Shown piece by piece: positions 11,125 through 23,030 of a DNA stretch of 64,000 nucleotides (position 1 is its first letter; every line of letters starts with the position of its first letter). Source of the DNA: Eublepharis macularius (lineage: Eukaryota > Chordata > Lepidosauria > Squamata > Eublepharidae); contig NC_072801.1 of assembly GCF_028583425.1 (NCBI RefSeq), positions 65,859,766 to 65,923,765 of the forward strand, written 5' to 3'. A program made the translations under genes and the position numbers. Below the pieces are notes generated by a model that did no database searches, was not told the DNA's origin, and saw only the letters and a list, made by a program, of their open reading frames with translations.

Positions 11125-11835
11125 GGGTCGCTCCTGATCCTGGCTGGGTGAAGGGAGGGTGAGCATTGCCACCTGCTCCACTATTGATCACAGCTGGGTG
11201 AAGGGGGGGGCGGGCATTACCTCCTGTTCCATGCCTGATTATGGCCAGGTAAAGGAGGGGCAGGCATTCTGGCCTGCTCTGCACCTGATCCTGGCCGGGT
11301 GAAGGGAGGGCAGGCATTTCCGCCTGCGATGCTCCTGATCCCAGCTGGGGGAAGAGAAGTTGGACATTGCCTCCTGTGCCCTGTCTGATCCTAGCGCGCG
11401 GGTGGTGGGGGTGGGGGTGGCGGGCATTGCCACCTACTCCACGCCTGATTTGGTCCGGGTGAAGGGAGGCAGGCATTGCTGCCTGCTCCATGCCTGATCC
11501 TGGCTGGGTGAAGGGGGGGCAGGCATTATCACCTACTCTGTGACTGATTCCAGTTTGTTGAAGGAGGGCAGGCATCACCACCTGCTTGGCTCCTGAATCT
11601 GGCTGGGTGAAGGGGGAGCAGGCATTGCCTCATTCTCCATGCCTGATCCTGGCCAGGTGATGGCACAGGGTGGGCATCACCACCTGCTCCGCTCCTGATC
11701 CCAGCTGGGGGATGGTGGGGGATGGGGGGTGGGCATTGCCACCTACTCTACTCCTGATCCCAGCTGGGTGAAGGCGGGGGGAGGTGGCCATTGCCACCTG
11801 CTTTGTGCCTGATCAAGCTGGGTGAAGGCAGGATC
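11125..11835. repeat. GC-rich minisatellite, about 12 units of ~58 bp
   Basis: Each unit carries a 'cctgatcc(t/c)(g/a)gctgggtgaag' core, a G-run, then 'caggcattgccacctgctcc'. Units differ in sequence and length. A 244-codon minus-strand frame across it (10,847-11,581) is a by-product of the repeat and is not called as a gene. Confidence 0.93.
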
Positions 11836-13240
11836 ACAACCACCATACATGCTGTAAAGGGGGCTTTATCCACCAGTAACAATATCCCTGATATTGTTAC
11901 TGGTGCAGGATTGCTGTTCCAGGACTCTGAGTGCTTACGGGCTGCACTGCCATTTTTGCAGGCATAACTCTACGCTGTTGCTGGGGGCATTCCTGGTCTG
12001 AAGAGGCTTAGGGAGCCTGCTGTGCCCCCTGGACTGCCCCCTCTCCTGAGGGCACAGGGATTTACACCTAGGGCATTCACTGTGGTGGAGAGCTGTGGTT
12101 TTGCTGCGCAAGTTTTCAGCAACGGTAAGGCAGCACTGGGACATTCCACCAGTGTATCTCTGGTATCTCTCTGAAGTATGGTGGCATAGTGGAGGGTTGA
12201 TTCCCTGAGTACTTTCATCCCATCCCTCAGGGTTGCGCTGTAAATCTGGTAGTTGCAAGAGAGTAGATATGTTACTGACAGATTACCCCTCCCTCAATAT
12301 CTTGTGGCATTAAAGGATCAAACCAATTCAAATCTGTATAAGTAGTTCATTTATTTAAAAATATGTATGTGCCTTTCCAGAGACTTGCTCAAGGTATTTG
12401 ACAAAGTAAAAGCAATACAGTAGTATAAAAACAACAAGAGAGGAAATACCTGTATTAAAGCTAACCAGAAAAACAAACCAGAAGCATCAAAGCAATATAA
12501 AACAACGTTCAACATACTAAAATTATATCCATTAAACAGTCCTCAGGCTAGAAGTAGCCCATAAATCACATAAACAATATGGAGCCCCCTCAGTTAAAAG
12601 CTTGGGAAAAGGAAATATTTTGGCTTCTCATCTAAAGAACAGTAAGGTGGTTGGCAAGCAAGCCTCAATGGGAAGGGCATTCATTCAAGTAAAGCAAAAA
12701 GTTAAAGAAAGAACATGTAGTAAAATAAAGCCTATCTGCAAAGCTAATATAAACTGCAAGTATGTCGATGCTGCTGTATCTTAGTTTCCAAGTCTTTTTC
12801 TGAGGTAACCAAAATGGCTGACAAGCTACCCCTTTGGTAGACTCTTCTTGGCTCTGTTGTTTCCTGCCAAAACTCTTCAACAGTCAACGTTCATCATAGA
12901 ATGTTCAGGGGCTCCAGTCAAAATTCATTCACCTGTTATCATCTTCATCAATATCAGCATTGTTGTCATCATCGATATGTCTAATTCACAACATGGATCC
13001 ATTTGTGGATAATTTAATTCAGATTTAGGAGCCATGGAGAGAGATCTTTCAACAAACCTCAGAGAGGCCCCAGGTTTGCAGAAAAAAATGGATTCCTAAA
13101 ACAACACATGGGGTGTGTGTGTTTGTTTACCTCCAAAATGTGAGGAATAGCACCTGTAACTTTAAGAAATGAATTTCCTCAGAGGCTGATGCTAGGCAAC
13201 CCACAAAAATATCGTCAGCCTTCAAGCCCTGCTCTCTATC
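11836..13240. repeat. Unit C of a three-copy duplicated segment
   Basis: Carries 'tgctgtaaagggggcttta', 'ctgccatttttgcaggcata', 'ctacgctgttgctgggggca', 'atgtatgtgcctttccagag', 'gatgctgctgtatcttag' and 'cacctgtaactttaagaaat' in the unit order. It starts right where the minisatellite ends. Confidence 0.72.
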
Positions 13241-14002
13241 AGTAAACGGTAGGGGCAGGGCCATTTTTAGGGCTGTTTTGGCCAACAACATACAAAAATA
13301 ATTCAATGTAGAACACAAAGCACAGCAAAGAACAATTATAAAGATATGAAACAAGTGATAAGACAGAAAAATAGCAGAGAATAAAACATAAAAATAAAAA
13401 TCCATTTCAAGATTGGCAAAGATACTATCAATTCATTCAAAAATAAGAGAGGTCTTAACCTGGCACCAACATGATATTAATGTAGTTACCTCACCTATCT
13501 GCCCTGTGAGGATTCCCCATAAATGGGGATGGGGGTGGGGGCTTGTCAGGGATCTCTTTTTAATCATCATCCCTCCCATATCAGAAAGTTGCTCCAGGTG
13601 AAATTCTTCTGATGCATTCTGGAAAAACAGATTACTCCCTAAGAATGGTTCTTGCACTCTTATTGCATTGCTGGTAGTGGTGGAGAGTGCTTGAAGGTGT
13701 GTGGGAAATAATCAAATGATACTGTTGAACATGTTTAAACCATCAGGAGCAGATTTCCCTCCCTCTATATCCAATTTCTTTTTTACCATATCTCATAGGA
13801 GTGAATAGGAGAGATCCACTTCAAGACAACATAGAATTCCAAACTGCCCCGTCCCCCGGAATCCTGGTGGTTCCAAAGTCTGGGCTCAGGTGTCCCCTCC
13901 TCCTGATAAATTCCATAGACCATAAAGAAAGCCAAACTTCTCACCGTTGGTACAATCATGCCCCTGCATCTGGCTCATTCTAGTACAATGAAGAAATGAA
14001 TC
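13241..14002. other. No gene recognised
   Basis: Downstream flank of the family-10-like OR. No convincing coding sequence or nameable repeat. Confidence 0.5.
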
Positions 14003-14046
14003 TACCTACAAACCTACCTATGTACCTACCAACCTACCTACCTGCT
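14003..14046. repeat. Imperfect (CTAC)n microsatellite
   Basis: Runs of CTAC with interruptions lie just past the stop of the next OR, within its likely 3' UTR. Confidence 0.85.
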
Positions 14047-14054
14047 TATCATTA

Positions 14055-14996
14055 TTATCTAAACAATCCTTTTCTCCTTCTTATTGATTTTGTAAAAGCA
14101 GCCTTTATCTCTTTATTTCTTAGGCTGTAAATGATTGGATTAAAAGCTGGTATTATCACTGTGTAGAGGAGAGAAAGGATCCTATCACTGGTCACAGAGT
14201 AGATTGACTTAGGACGAATGTAGGTAAATGTGGTAGTTCCATAAAAAAGAGAAACAACCATGAGATGTGAGGAACAGGTGGAGAATGCTTTGCGCCTGTT
14301 CTCAGCCCTGGGCATCATGAGGATGGTGGCTATGATGAGGATGTAGGACAGCAGGATGAGCAAAAACGGTCCCGCAATAAAGACCACTGTGACTGTGGCG
14401 ACTGCCACTTCATTCTTGAAGGTGTCTGTAGTGGCTAATCTTAGAACAGGCAGAACATCACAGAAGAAATGGCTGATTCTGTTAGGACCACAGAAGGGAA
14501 GGGTAAATATCGAAATGGACTGTCCAAAAGCCACTAAAATACCAATGGCCCATGGGGTGGCAGCTAGTTGAACACATTCTTTAAGGTTCATGATGCAAGT
14601 GTATTGCAGGGGCTTGCATATGGCGATGTAGCGGTCATATGCCATAACAGAGAGGAGGCAACACTCGGTGATGCCAAAAAAAATGAAAAAGTACATCTGA
14701 ATCCCACAACCTACAAAGGATATTGTTTGACTTTGTGACAGTAAATGCTGTAGTGTCTTAGGGACGATGGTAAAGGTGTAGCCTATTTCTAAAATGGACA
14801 AGATACGTAGGAAGAAATACATCGGTGTGTGAAGAGTCGGATCAATAAATGTAAGAATCAAAATCAGACTGTTTCCTGTCAATGCAATCAAGTAGAATGT
14901 CAGTATTAGCAAAAAAATTGGGGTTTGCATAAATTGGAAATCTGAGAAGCCTAAGAATATGATCTCAGTCACGCAGGATTGGTTGTCCTTCTTCAT
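14055..14996 (-). CDS. Intact olfactory receptor, family 10-like
   Basis: 313-residue single-exon OR. The open frame extends 26 codons upstream to 15,074, but the ATG at 14,994-14,996 gives the usual N-terminus (MKKDNQSCVTEIIFLGF) with a glycosylation site NQS. A polypyrimidine tract ending in AG (ctctctctccag, near 15,013-15,024) lies only ~20 bp upstream, as expected of the acceptor joining a 5' UTR exon. Visible motifs: PMYFFLRILS, MAYDRYIAIC, the loop HFFCDVLPVL, KAFSTCSSHL and NPIIYSLRN. LEIGYTFTIVPK and GITECCLL are typical of family 10, and human OR10C1 is the closest I recall. No breaks in the frame. Confidence 0.96.
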   Translation of the reverse strand: MKKDNQSCVTEIIFLGFSDFQFMQTPIFLLILTFYLIALTGNSLILILTFIDPTLHTPMYFFLRILSILEIGYTFTIVPKTLQHLLSQSQTISFVGCGIQMYFFIFFGITECCLLSVMAYDRYIAICKPLQYTCIMNLKECVQLAATPWAIGILVAFGQSISIFTLPFCGPNRISHFFCDVLPVLRLATTDTFKNEVAVATVTVVFIAGPFLLILLSYILIIATILMMPRAENRRKAFSTCSSHLMVVSLFYGTTTFTYIRPKSIYSVTSDRILSLLYTVIIPAFNPIIYSLRNKEIKAAFTKSIRRRKGLFR

Positions 14997-15391
14997 TTTA
15001 TCATCCAGAGGGATTCCTGGAGAGAGAGTTGGGACTGTAAGCAAAGGAGTAAAGATCGTTACTTCTTCTAACACTTGGCCAGATCATCAATGCTTACCCA
15101 CTGGTAACTAAGCATAAAATTGCACTGCAAGCTTATTCATGATGAGTAGTATTCTGTCATCCAACCTTGAATCTCTTCTTATTTTTCAGAGGCTTTTCTC
15201 CTTTTGATGTCCAATGGCACCATTTCCTCAGAGTAACCCTTATTGAATAATATGGGGCTTACAAGAACAAGAAAGCCCTGCAGAAGAAGGATAACCAAAC
15301 ACAAAAAGAATGAAGTATAATTAAGTAAAATCACTGAGAAAGGCCTTGGTGCTGAAATGTGTCTGGTTCAGGTTCTGTACACATTGAGATA
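14997..15391. promoter_or_regulatory. Upstream flank of the family-10-like OR
   Basis: Contains the acceptor-like site described with the OR. No TATA box or first exon could be placed. Confidence 0.35.
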
Positions 15392-15900
15392 AAATCATAG
15401 AATTAAATGTTGGAAGTGATCTCTAGTGTCATCTAGTCCAACCCCCTGCACAATGCAGGACATTCACAAATACCCCCTGACTGCCCCAGTGACCCTTGCT
15501 CCATGCCCAGAAGATGGCAAAACAGCTCCAGGATTGTTAGCCAAACTAGCCTGTGGAAAACCACTACCCGACCCCAAGGTGGCAATCAGCACCACCCTGG
15601 GCATGTAAGAAAGGCAGCAAAAACCAAGCACTGATGCAATCCCTTCTGCCCTCCCCCTCACCGTCTGCCCAGGTGCACAGAATCAGCATTGCTGTCAGAT
15701 GGCCATCTAGCCTCTGCTTAAAAACCTCCAATGAAGGAGAGCCCACCACCTCCCGAGGAAGCCTGTTCCACTGAGGGGCCGCTCTAACTGTCAAGAAGTT
15801 CTTCCTAATGTTTAGCTGAAAGCTCTTTTGATTTCATTTCAAACCATTGGTTCTGGTCTGAGGTTCTGGGGCAGTGGAAAGCAACTCTGCGCCATCCTCT
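15392..15900 (-). mobile_element. CR1 LINE, 3' end
   Basis: In reverse orientation: atcatagaattaaatgttgg and 'catctagtccaaccccctgc' at the 3' end, then 'ctcccgaggaagcctgttcc' and 'aagaagttcttcctaatgtt' towards the 5' side. This is a standard CR1 3' end, truncated at its 5' end and without a complete frame. Confidence 0.93.
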
Positions 15901-17439
15901 AAAAATCACACACATACCTGTATATGTGTGATTTTTCTGTGTATATGTACAAGGACAAGGTACTTATGTGTTGACCCGCTCTGTTGATGCTTTTAATCAA
16001 ATTTACGCACTTCAGTTTGTGGAATTAAATTATATACTGATGTTTTAATTATTAATGTCACATTTTTAGTTATACTTAATTCTTTTTTTATTCCAATCTC
16101 TTTGGGTCCCCTTAATATGGGGATCACTTCTGAGCGTACCTGCTTAGGCTTGCTCCTTAACAGTACAGCAGTATGCTGCTGTAAGATCTGGGCAGATTTT
16201 GAATCTGAATGGCAGTCCATTGATAATTTGTATAGATTATTAATATTTCAAGAATTCTGTCCACAATAAGGAAAATACTGTAATAAATAGGCAGTACTCA
16301 TTGCAACATGCCTTCTCTTCTCACCTCCCAACCAAACCTCTCTTTGAACACAAACCTGCAGTTTGGTTGTGTTTCCAAGCCCATTTCACTTTGGTGTTAG
16401 GAACAGAATACCTCATTGCTCATTAGTACTCTTTGCCTCTCATCAGCGATGAAGTCATTTTCTGGAGTGTGGTTGGTAACGAGGAGGAAGAACCATCATT
16501 TCCATATTGCGTTGCATAACAATACACACTTTCTCAACATGCAGACATTTTTAGGTACTATCTACAGTTCCCCAAATTCAAAATATGTAAAAGCAGAAAC
16601 AAAGTGTCTCTTCAAAATAAGCGATCAAATTACCCTTCATTTTGTAAGCATGCAACCATGCATGCAAGCAACCAAGCTACCTACCTACCCACCATACCCT
16701 TAGGTTGCTTATAATTACTTGATATCTTATTAGTCTGATAATTTTAAAATAAAGCACAGCTGTCCACTGAATAAAAATTGAAACTTCTGCAACACTCACT
16801 TGGAAATTGGAGCACCAATGATGCTTCTGCCATGGATATCAATATGTTTACTCCTACTTATGGAAGAAATCTTTCTCCTGACAATTAATTGTCTGCCAAC
16901 CTCATGTTACTAAGCTGGAGAGGAAAAGAGCTTTTATAATTACTTAAGTCCACCAGATCAGAAATTCCAAAGAGACAATGTGGTTGTTTTCCTTTACAAA
17001 AAAAATACAAGAGAGTCACTAATAACTGTAATGGGGTTTGGCAAATGAATGAATTGGGGAGAATAACTAGATGGATTCCGAAGAGAAAGAATTTATATTG
17101 TTGCTACCACTTGAGCAATCTTCCTGATAGACTGGTTACCCATTCACAAAAGCCGAATTCCAATTTATAATCTATTTTCTATACCTAGAACGTTAGAAAA
17201 ATCTATTGGCCAATTCTATTTGTATTGCTGTTTCTTCAGTAGTTCTCTGTTCCTACGAATTTGTTTTGCATCATAGCTTTTGTAGTCTTAGGGGTGTACA
17301 GTGTGCATTAAGACAAAAGATACAACAATATTGCAGTGGGACAGAGGTACATTCTAGGAGTGTTATATTCCCCAGCTGAAGGTAAGGTGAGGACTGTATG
17401 AAGGGCAGAGAGGAAGCAGGCATAATGTTGTCACCTATG
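15901..17439. other. No gene recognised
   Basis: AT-rich intergenic sequence with short frames only. Confidence 0.5.
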
Positions 17440-17960
17440 TGTTATATCAGCCTGTGTTCCGGCTCAAATGACTCACACGACACCTGTCTTGGGTTAGAAA
17501 ATGGCCACAACTTTATTGATTACAGTTAGATGGAGCATTGGCCCGGCATCTGGGCACGGATCCCCGTTGGCATCGGGGGCCATCCTGCCGACCAATGCAT
17601 CTTCCACCAGTCCCGTGCTGGCCCAACCCAGCAAGTGTCATCCCCCGCCAGCACATGCCAGGCGGCCTTCTCCTTCCAATCCATTGGGGTGAGCAGACCC
17701 GTGGCCCACTCACCCTGTTGGGATCCGGCCCAATGCCACAAACCCGCCAAACCCATAAAATTGTGACAGTCCTCACTCCTGTCCATTGAGCGGAGGGTGG
17801 GTGGGAAACGCGTTGCTCCTGCTGAAGTCCTGGGAGGAATGGCGCCTACCACGCTGCTGACCAGACGTGGTCTGGGTGCTCCTCCCCATCCTGGGTGTGA
17901 CGCCTCGACTGCGTCTTTCACAATGGTGACAACTCTGCACACTGGTGAGTCAGTGAGCTT
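17440..17960 (-). mobile_element. LTR-like relic 1 (tentative)
   Basis: On the minus strand a GC-rich block is followed by a poly(A)-signal word AATAAAGTTGTGGCC (17,504-17,518). This layout recurs at 19.88 kb (+) and 33.95 kb (-), suggesting an LTR-type family; ends and family are unresolved. It looks like a fossil with no intact coding frame. Confidence 0.35.
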
Positions 17961-18499
17961 CTTTTAGCAGAAAATAAATTCTATCCACACTACTAAATTC
18001 TTTTCCTGCATTCCTGGCATACATATATCAAACACACATACTAGAAGCATGTCTATGCATGGTCTTTCACTGACAGGCTCCACTTGCGTCGCTGATCTTA
18101 ACTATCCTTCAATAGTTTATGACCTGTAGGTCACACACTGATATAGTTTTAGTTTAGCCAAAGATCCTCATGGACTCAGACTTCAAACTCAGTTGTCGTC
18201 ACAGTTCCCCTTGTTCCTTGATGAACTGCTCTTCAAGTTCCCCACCATGAGACAGATCGTCCCACCAAAATTCAGTTTCCATACTTTTACTGAGCTTCCC
18301 CAAGTAGTGTGTTAATGTTTGTGGTTTAGAAAGTCTGTTTGTCCCACTCTGATACATAGATATTATTTTGGCTTTTAGCCAAGCCCAGTAACTTGATGGG
18401 AAAAAATAGCCTCCAGGCTCACTTGGGGGACTCGGTTGTGGGCCATGCGAGGAGGGGAGCTAGGGGTGCAGGGCAGCTGCCATGTTTGAGGGTGGTGGG
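17961..18499. other. No gene recognised
   Basis: Intergenic sequence; nothing supported. Confidence 0.5.
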
Positions 18500-19015
18500 G
18501 CTCCCAGAAGCCTCTGTGGGGCAGTCCATGCTACTGCAGATTCATGCCAAGACTAGCCAATTGGAGAGAGCTGAGGAGAGTGACGAGGATGATCAGGGGT
18601 CTGGAGACAGCCCTACGAGGAAAGGCTGAGGGCCTTGGGAATGTTTAGTTTGGAGAAGAGGAGATTGAGGGGGGACATGATTGCTGTCTCTAAGTATTTG
18701 AAAGGCTGTCATTTGGAGGAGGGCAAGGAGCTGTTCCAGTTGGCAGCAGAGGATAGGACCTGAAGCAATGGGCTTAAATTACATGCACAAAGGTACCGGC
18801 TGGATATTAGGAAGAACTTTTTTCATGGTCAGAGTAGTTCAAAAGTGGAATCAGCTGCCTAGGGAGGTGGTGAGCTCCCCCTCACTGGCAGTTTTCAAGA
18901 AGAGGCTGGATGAATATTTGTCAGAGATGCTTTAGGCTGATCCTGCACTGGGCAGGGGGTTGGACTAGATGGTCTGTATGGCCCCTTCCAACTCTATGAT
19001 TCTATGATTCTATAT
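18500..19015 (+). mobile_element. CR1 LINE, 3' end
   Basis: Clear CR1 3' portion: 'aggctgagggccttgggaat', 'ggagaagaggagattgaggg', 'attaggaagaactttttt', 'cagctgcctagggaggtggt', 'ggttggactagatggtctgt', then the terminal 'attctatgattctat'. It is opposite in orientation to the copy at 15.4 kb and truncated at its 5' end. Confidence 0.96.
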
Positions 19016-19960
19016 TCATTGCTTGCCCTGAAGGCCTCCTTTCTGGGGTCACCTAGGTCACCCCATTGCCAATACTACTTCCAGGCACAAACCGACGGAC
19101 ACGAGGGCCCACAGAGACCATTTGGGGTGGGCAGCTGCTCTTCTCTCCCAGGGTACCCTGTGTCTAGTGGGCTGCCTGCCCACCCCCAAGAAGCTGTTAC
19201 AGAGACAGCCACTGTGTCGGTGAAGCTCCAGCCACAATGACAGCAGAGGGATCTGCTGCTGCTTCTCTGACATGCCCTTGCTCCGGTTTTCCTCTGGGAG
19301 CTCGGGGGCAGCTGCTGCTGCGGGGTTTCTCCAGCTCTTCAGAAAGCAAGGAGAGCCAGAACCTGGCAGGAAGCTCTCACAGAGAGGGGAAGGAGAGAGG
19401 AAGGAGTCTCCTACACTTCCCAGGTAAATTTGCTCTGACCCACCACGTGTAACTCATCTCTTATGGTTCAGCTCTAAGTGTCTTCAGCTGGAGGGGTCCA
19501 GTAGCCTGGCCCAGATGGTGCCATTAATTTCACCTGGTCCAGCAGTGGGGGAGCACTAGGGGACTCACTAGGCCATAAGTTCTTTGCCATGGTGAGGCAG
19601 AAGCAGTGCAAGACTGTGGGACAGTCTGTTGAGTCTGCTGAGTGAGGCATGGCAGGTGCTTGTCCAACTCGGGGGCTGTCAGGTCTGCCTTGGTCTCAGG
19701 CGTGCTGCATTCCCAGGTGTGCCTCACTCACACCCACTTGGTAGCCCACTAACTATCATCCAATGCTTCCCCCTCTCATCAGAGGTCTGAGGGAGTGTGG
19801 GGGTCATTGGCTGGCAGGTGAGTCAGCGGATGCTCAGATCCGTGCCTTAAGCAGCACCAATGCTCCATGAGTTGTAAATCAATAAAGTTGTGGCCTCTTT
19901 CAACTCCATCACTGTTTTCTGGTTTGTTTTGTCACCTTGCTCCCCTAGCTCTTCTCCCCC
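19016..19960 (+). mobile_element. LTR-like relic 2 (tentative)
   Basis: The word AATAAAGTTGTGGCC lies at 19,882-19,896, followed by a T-rich stretch, as in the tail end of an LTR. The upstream boundary is unclear, and part of this range may be unrelated unique sequence. Fossil. Confidence 0.3.
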
Positions 19961-21484
19961 ATCAGCATTGGCTTGCAAATGGCACTTGAGAGTGTATAAC
20001 AATCAAAAAGAAATAGCAACTTTATTTAACAGGCAGGGATAGAGTAAGTGCAGTCAGGGGATGAAAATGTGGAGGTAAAATTTAGTTGGAATTACAGAAT
20101 ACACTTTGTGTAATAGGCAAAATAGTATCCTTGAAGCTTATTGTCATATATTCTTGGTTCTTGACAGTGAGAGATGTTTTTCTTCATAATTTAGTTACAG
20201 CAACAATGTTTCTTCAGGAAGTTTCATATGACAGTTCAAGATTTCTAGAGTTAGTCACTTCCTTTGTGCACCTAACTCACTCCTTTCCTGAAACTAGAGG
20301 GTATTTCAATCTTCTAAGTAGTCTAAAACCATTTTCCCTTCACATCAGACCCAGGGTCTTCCTCAGAGCCAAACCCCCTTTGAAACTGGGCAGGAATTAG
20401 TTTTTTTCTCCTTAGAAGACATAACCCCTCTTCTTTTTGGCTTGAAAAGGAGTCTCAATCCATTACCCAATCACTCTCACCCAAAACACATCCCAATTCT
20501 CTGGTGTTTGTGTAAAGCATACTTCAGCTTAAGCTGATGCTTAGACTTTGAATTCTTAGATAGAAGTCTTCTTTAGGACAGTAATACTACAGTGAGGGCA
20601 AAGGCGTCTTCTTCCTTCACTGGTGAACCTGTCTGACTTTTCTTGTTAGACTCCCTGACTCCAAATCCTATCAGAAACCAACTGACTTTCTTCAGGCTGA
20701 TCCTAACTGACAGAAACTCCGGTATAGAATAAAAATAACTCTGACCAGTCAGAGAAGAGGGAGCAGTCTGTCACTCAAGCTCTCCATTCTAGGGAATAGT
20801 TAATCCTTCCCCTCCAGCTCTCTGATTTTGCTGCCCTGCAGGAACCCACTGTTAAATGCAGTCTGTCATACTTGTCCAATGCTGTCCAGCATGTCTGTGA
20901 CATCACTGCCACCAAGCCAATAGTAGTGAAAAGGGTCCTGATCCTCTGGCATACTGTGGCTCACTGTAACATCAGAACAGAAGAGTTGTTGATGTCATAT
21001 GGTCCTCATTGCTTATTGGCTGTGAATATACAAATGTATAGTCATAACGAATGTTATAAGATAGAATTGTCTTTTACAAGTTAACCACTCTTCTTTATAA
21101 TGTGCTCATTATAAATAGCAGCACTTTTCAAAAAGTGAAAGTTTTTATAATTAGTTGCAGGGAGTGATACTGTCCAACAGTTAATGAGATGGGAAATTTC
21201 TGAGGTGGGTTGCTAAAAAAGTCTTCATTCCTTAATTGCTTTCCAAGTAAATTGATCTTTTGGTTACCATAATGAGGTCCAAAGTGATCAATTGAGTCTT
21301 TCTTGTGGAGGAGCCAAAAGTTCTGATTAAGCTCTAGAGGAATTCCATATAGAGATGCAATGAACTTTGCTATAAGAGTAATGGGTCCTTTTGGGATCTA
21401 TTAGCAGAGGCTTACTTGACAACATTGCTCTCAGTAAGAGATCCCATGTGGCCGTAATAAGAAAGAAAAATAAATGTCAGATTC
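19961..21484. other. No gene recognised
   Basis: A moderately AT-rich stretch. It may include an old retroelement terminal repeat, but I cannot fix ends or family. Confidence 0.4.
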
Positions 21485-21695
21485 TGTGTCAACCAACAAT
21501 GCAATGTATTTGTGTTTCTGTAGAGAGGGCAATCCTTACAGTGGATCTTGTATCTCATGCAATCCAATTCATTTGGAAACTCTACCAGGTACCTAGTAAG
21601 GAAAATAACATTTGCTCACAGACTCTGGTGAACATCATGTGAACAAATGCGTAGGCATCTCTCCTGTATTGTCAAGGCCTACCTTTCTGTGACCA
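21485..21695 (-). pseudogene. V2R-linked relic, paralogous to 8,030-8,210
   Basis: 'ttgtatctcatgcaatcca' and 'catcatgtgaacaaatgcgt' match the segment at 8.0-8.2 kb in order. The second word is similar to the 3' part of V2R exon 3, the part encoding NAVYAFAHALHA in pseudogene C. No open V2R frame remains. Confidence 0.45.
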
Positions 21696-22784
21696 AGTTA
21701 GGACAGCTGGTCGTATCAAAATGAAACTCAAATTATTGATTTTTACTGTAGCTGTCCATGGTACTGAAGGCCTCAAACACTTCTGCATCATTACATCCTC
21801 CTCGGAATTCATATCTCCATCAAAAAAAATCAAACCCATCTTGAGGAATTAAATTCACACTTAGCAGGAAGTTGGGAGAAGTCAAAAGAGGGGGACATGG
21901 AAACTTGTGTGAAAAGGATAATAAAATATGATTAATGATACAGGGCCAGATTCTGGGAACATTTACCAAAATCCAGTGGTGGGGTAAACTGTCCTGGCTA
22001 AATTTCTTGGAATTGTGCAAGAACATGGTTTTTCTCTCTCTGTCTCTGTAGCTCTGCTCATGAAGTCTTTATTACCTCAGAAAATTAATGTGCAGTCTAA
22101 ATAATAATAGATACAGTGTAGTGAGGACATCAGTATAAAGTGAGGGAACCTGTAAGACCCAGGGTGGTGTAATAATAAGAATATTGGGTAAAGATTGAGG
22201 AAAGCTGGATTATTCCATATTTTCATTTGGCCATCAAGCTCACAGATTATCTTCATGTCCATAGCCAGGATACCTCTGAATGCCTAGTTGCAAGGCGGCC
22301 ATAATGGGGGAAGGTTTTGCTTTCTTGTTCTGCTTGTGGGCTTCCTGGGGTTTCCAGTTGGCCACCGTGGGAACAGGGTTGATGACTGGAAGGACCAGAG
22401 GCCTGATCCAACATGGCTTTCTTATCACCTTATCACCTTATACAAGGAAAAGTCCGCAACAGTCATGGAACTTTGACCATCTCACTCTTCCCTTTCCTTA
22501 TGATTGAGAGTCCTCTTTCCCCTCGTGCTATTAGTGACTGACATGACTGATGTGAAATCCAACAATAGATTAGTGGGTATACTGTGCTGACAAATCAATG
22601 CTCCAGAACTCTAGATTTTGGCTGAGTTTTACCAGTGTGGGGATTTCTAGGATGCTCTGAAGAAACTAACCCTTTGCATTTAGCGAGACTGGTCACTTGG
22701 TGGCAGCCAAGGATAAGAAATAAGAGCAAAATCAGGGCACTTGAAAATGGTCAGGGAAATACACTGAGTGCCTTTTCCACAGTA
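21696..22784. other. No gene recognised
   Basis: Overlapping short frames on both strands at 22.2-22.5 kb carry no domain. Nothing else supported. Confidence 0.45.
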
Positions 22785-23030
22785 TGTACATGCATGCCAT
22801 TAAGTCACAGCAAACTTATGGCGACCCCAGCGAGAGGCTTTCAAGGCAAGTGAGAAGCAGAGGTGGCTTGCCGTTTGCTTCCTCTGCAGAGCAATGCTAG
22901 TCTTTCCTGGTAATTTCCCATCCAAGTTCTTACCTAGGCTGAACCTGCTTAGCTTCTGAAAACTAACGAGATCAGGCTATACTACATCCTCTCCCTCGCT
23001 CTCACCACTACACAATCTTGTGAAAATGGC
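22785..23030 (-). repeat. 5S-rRNA-derived SINE
   Basis: Reverse orientation. The 5S internal-promoter region appears as 'ctgcttagcttctgaaaact' with 'gagatcaggctata', and 'tttcccatccaagttct' is the inverse of the 5S C-box area 'ac(t)tggatgggaga'. The non-5S tail includes 'gtcacagcaaacttatggcg', shared with the other copies. Confidence 0.85.

Noticed and set aside
10847-11581. 244-codon minus-strand frame
   Set aside because: Most of it is a translation of the ~58-bp minisatellite, with low-complexity proline/glycine-rich content.
17501-17942. Overlapping frames on both strands
   Set aside because: A GC-rich repeat lacks stops by composition; no family similarity in any frame.
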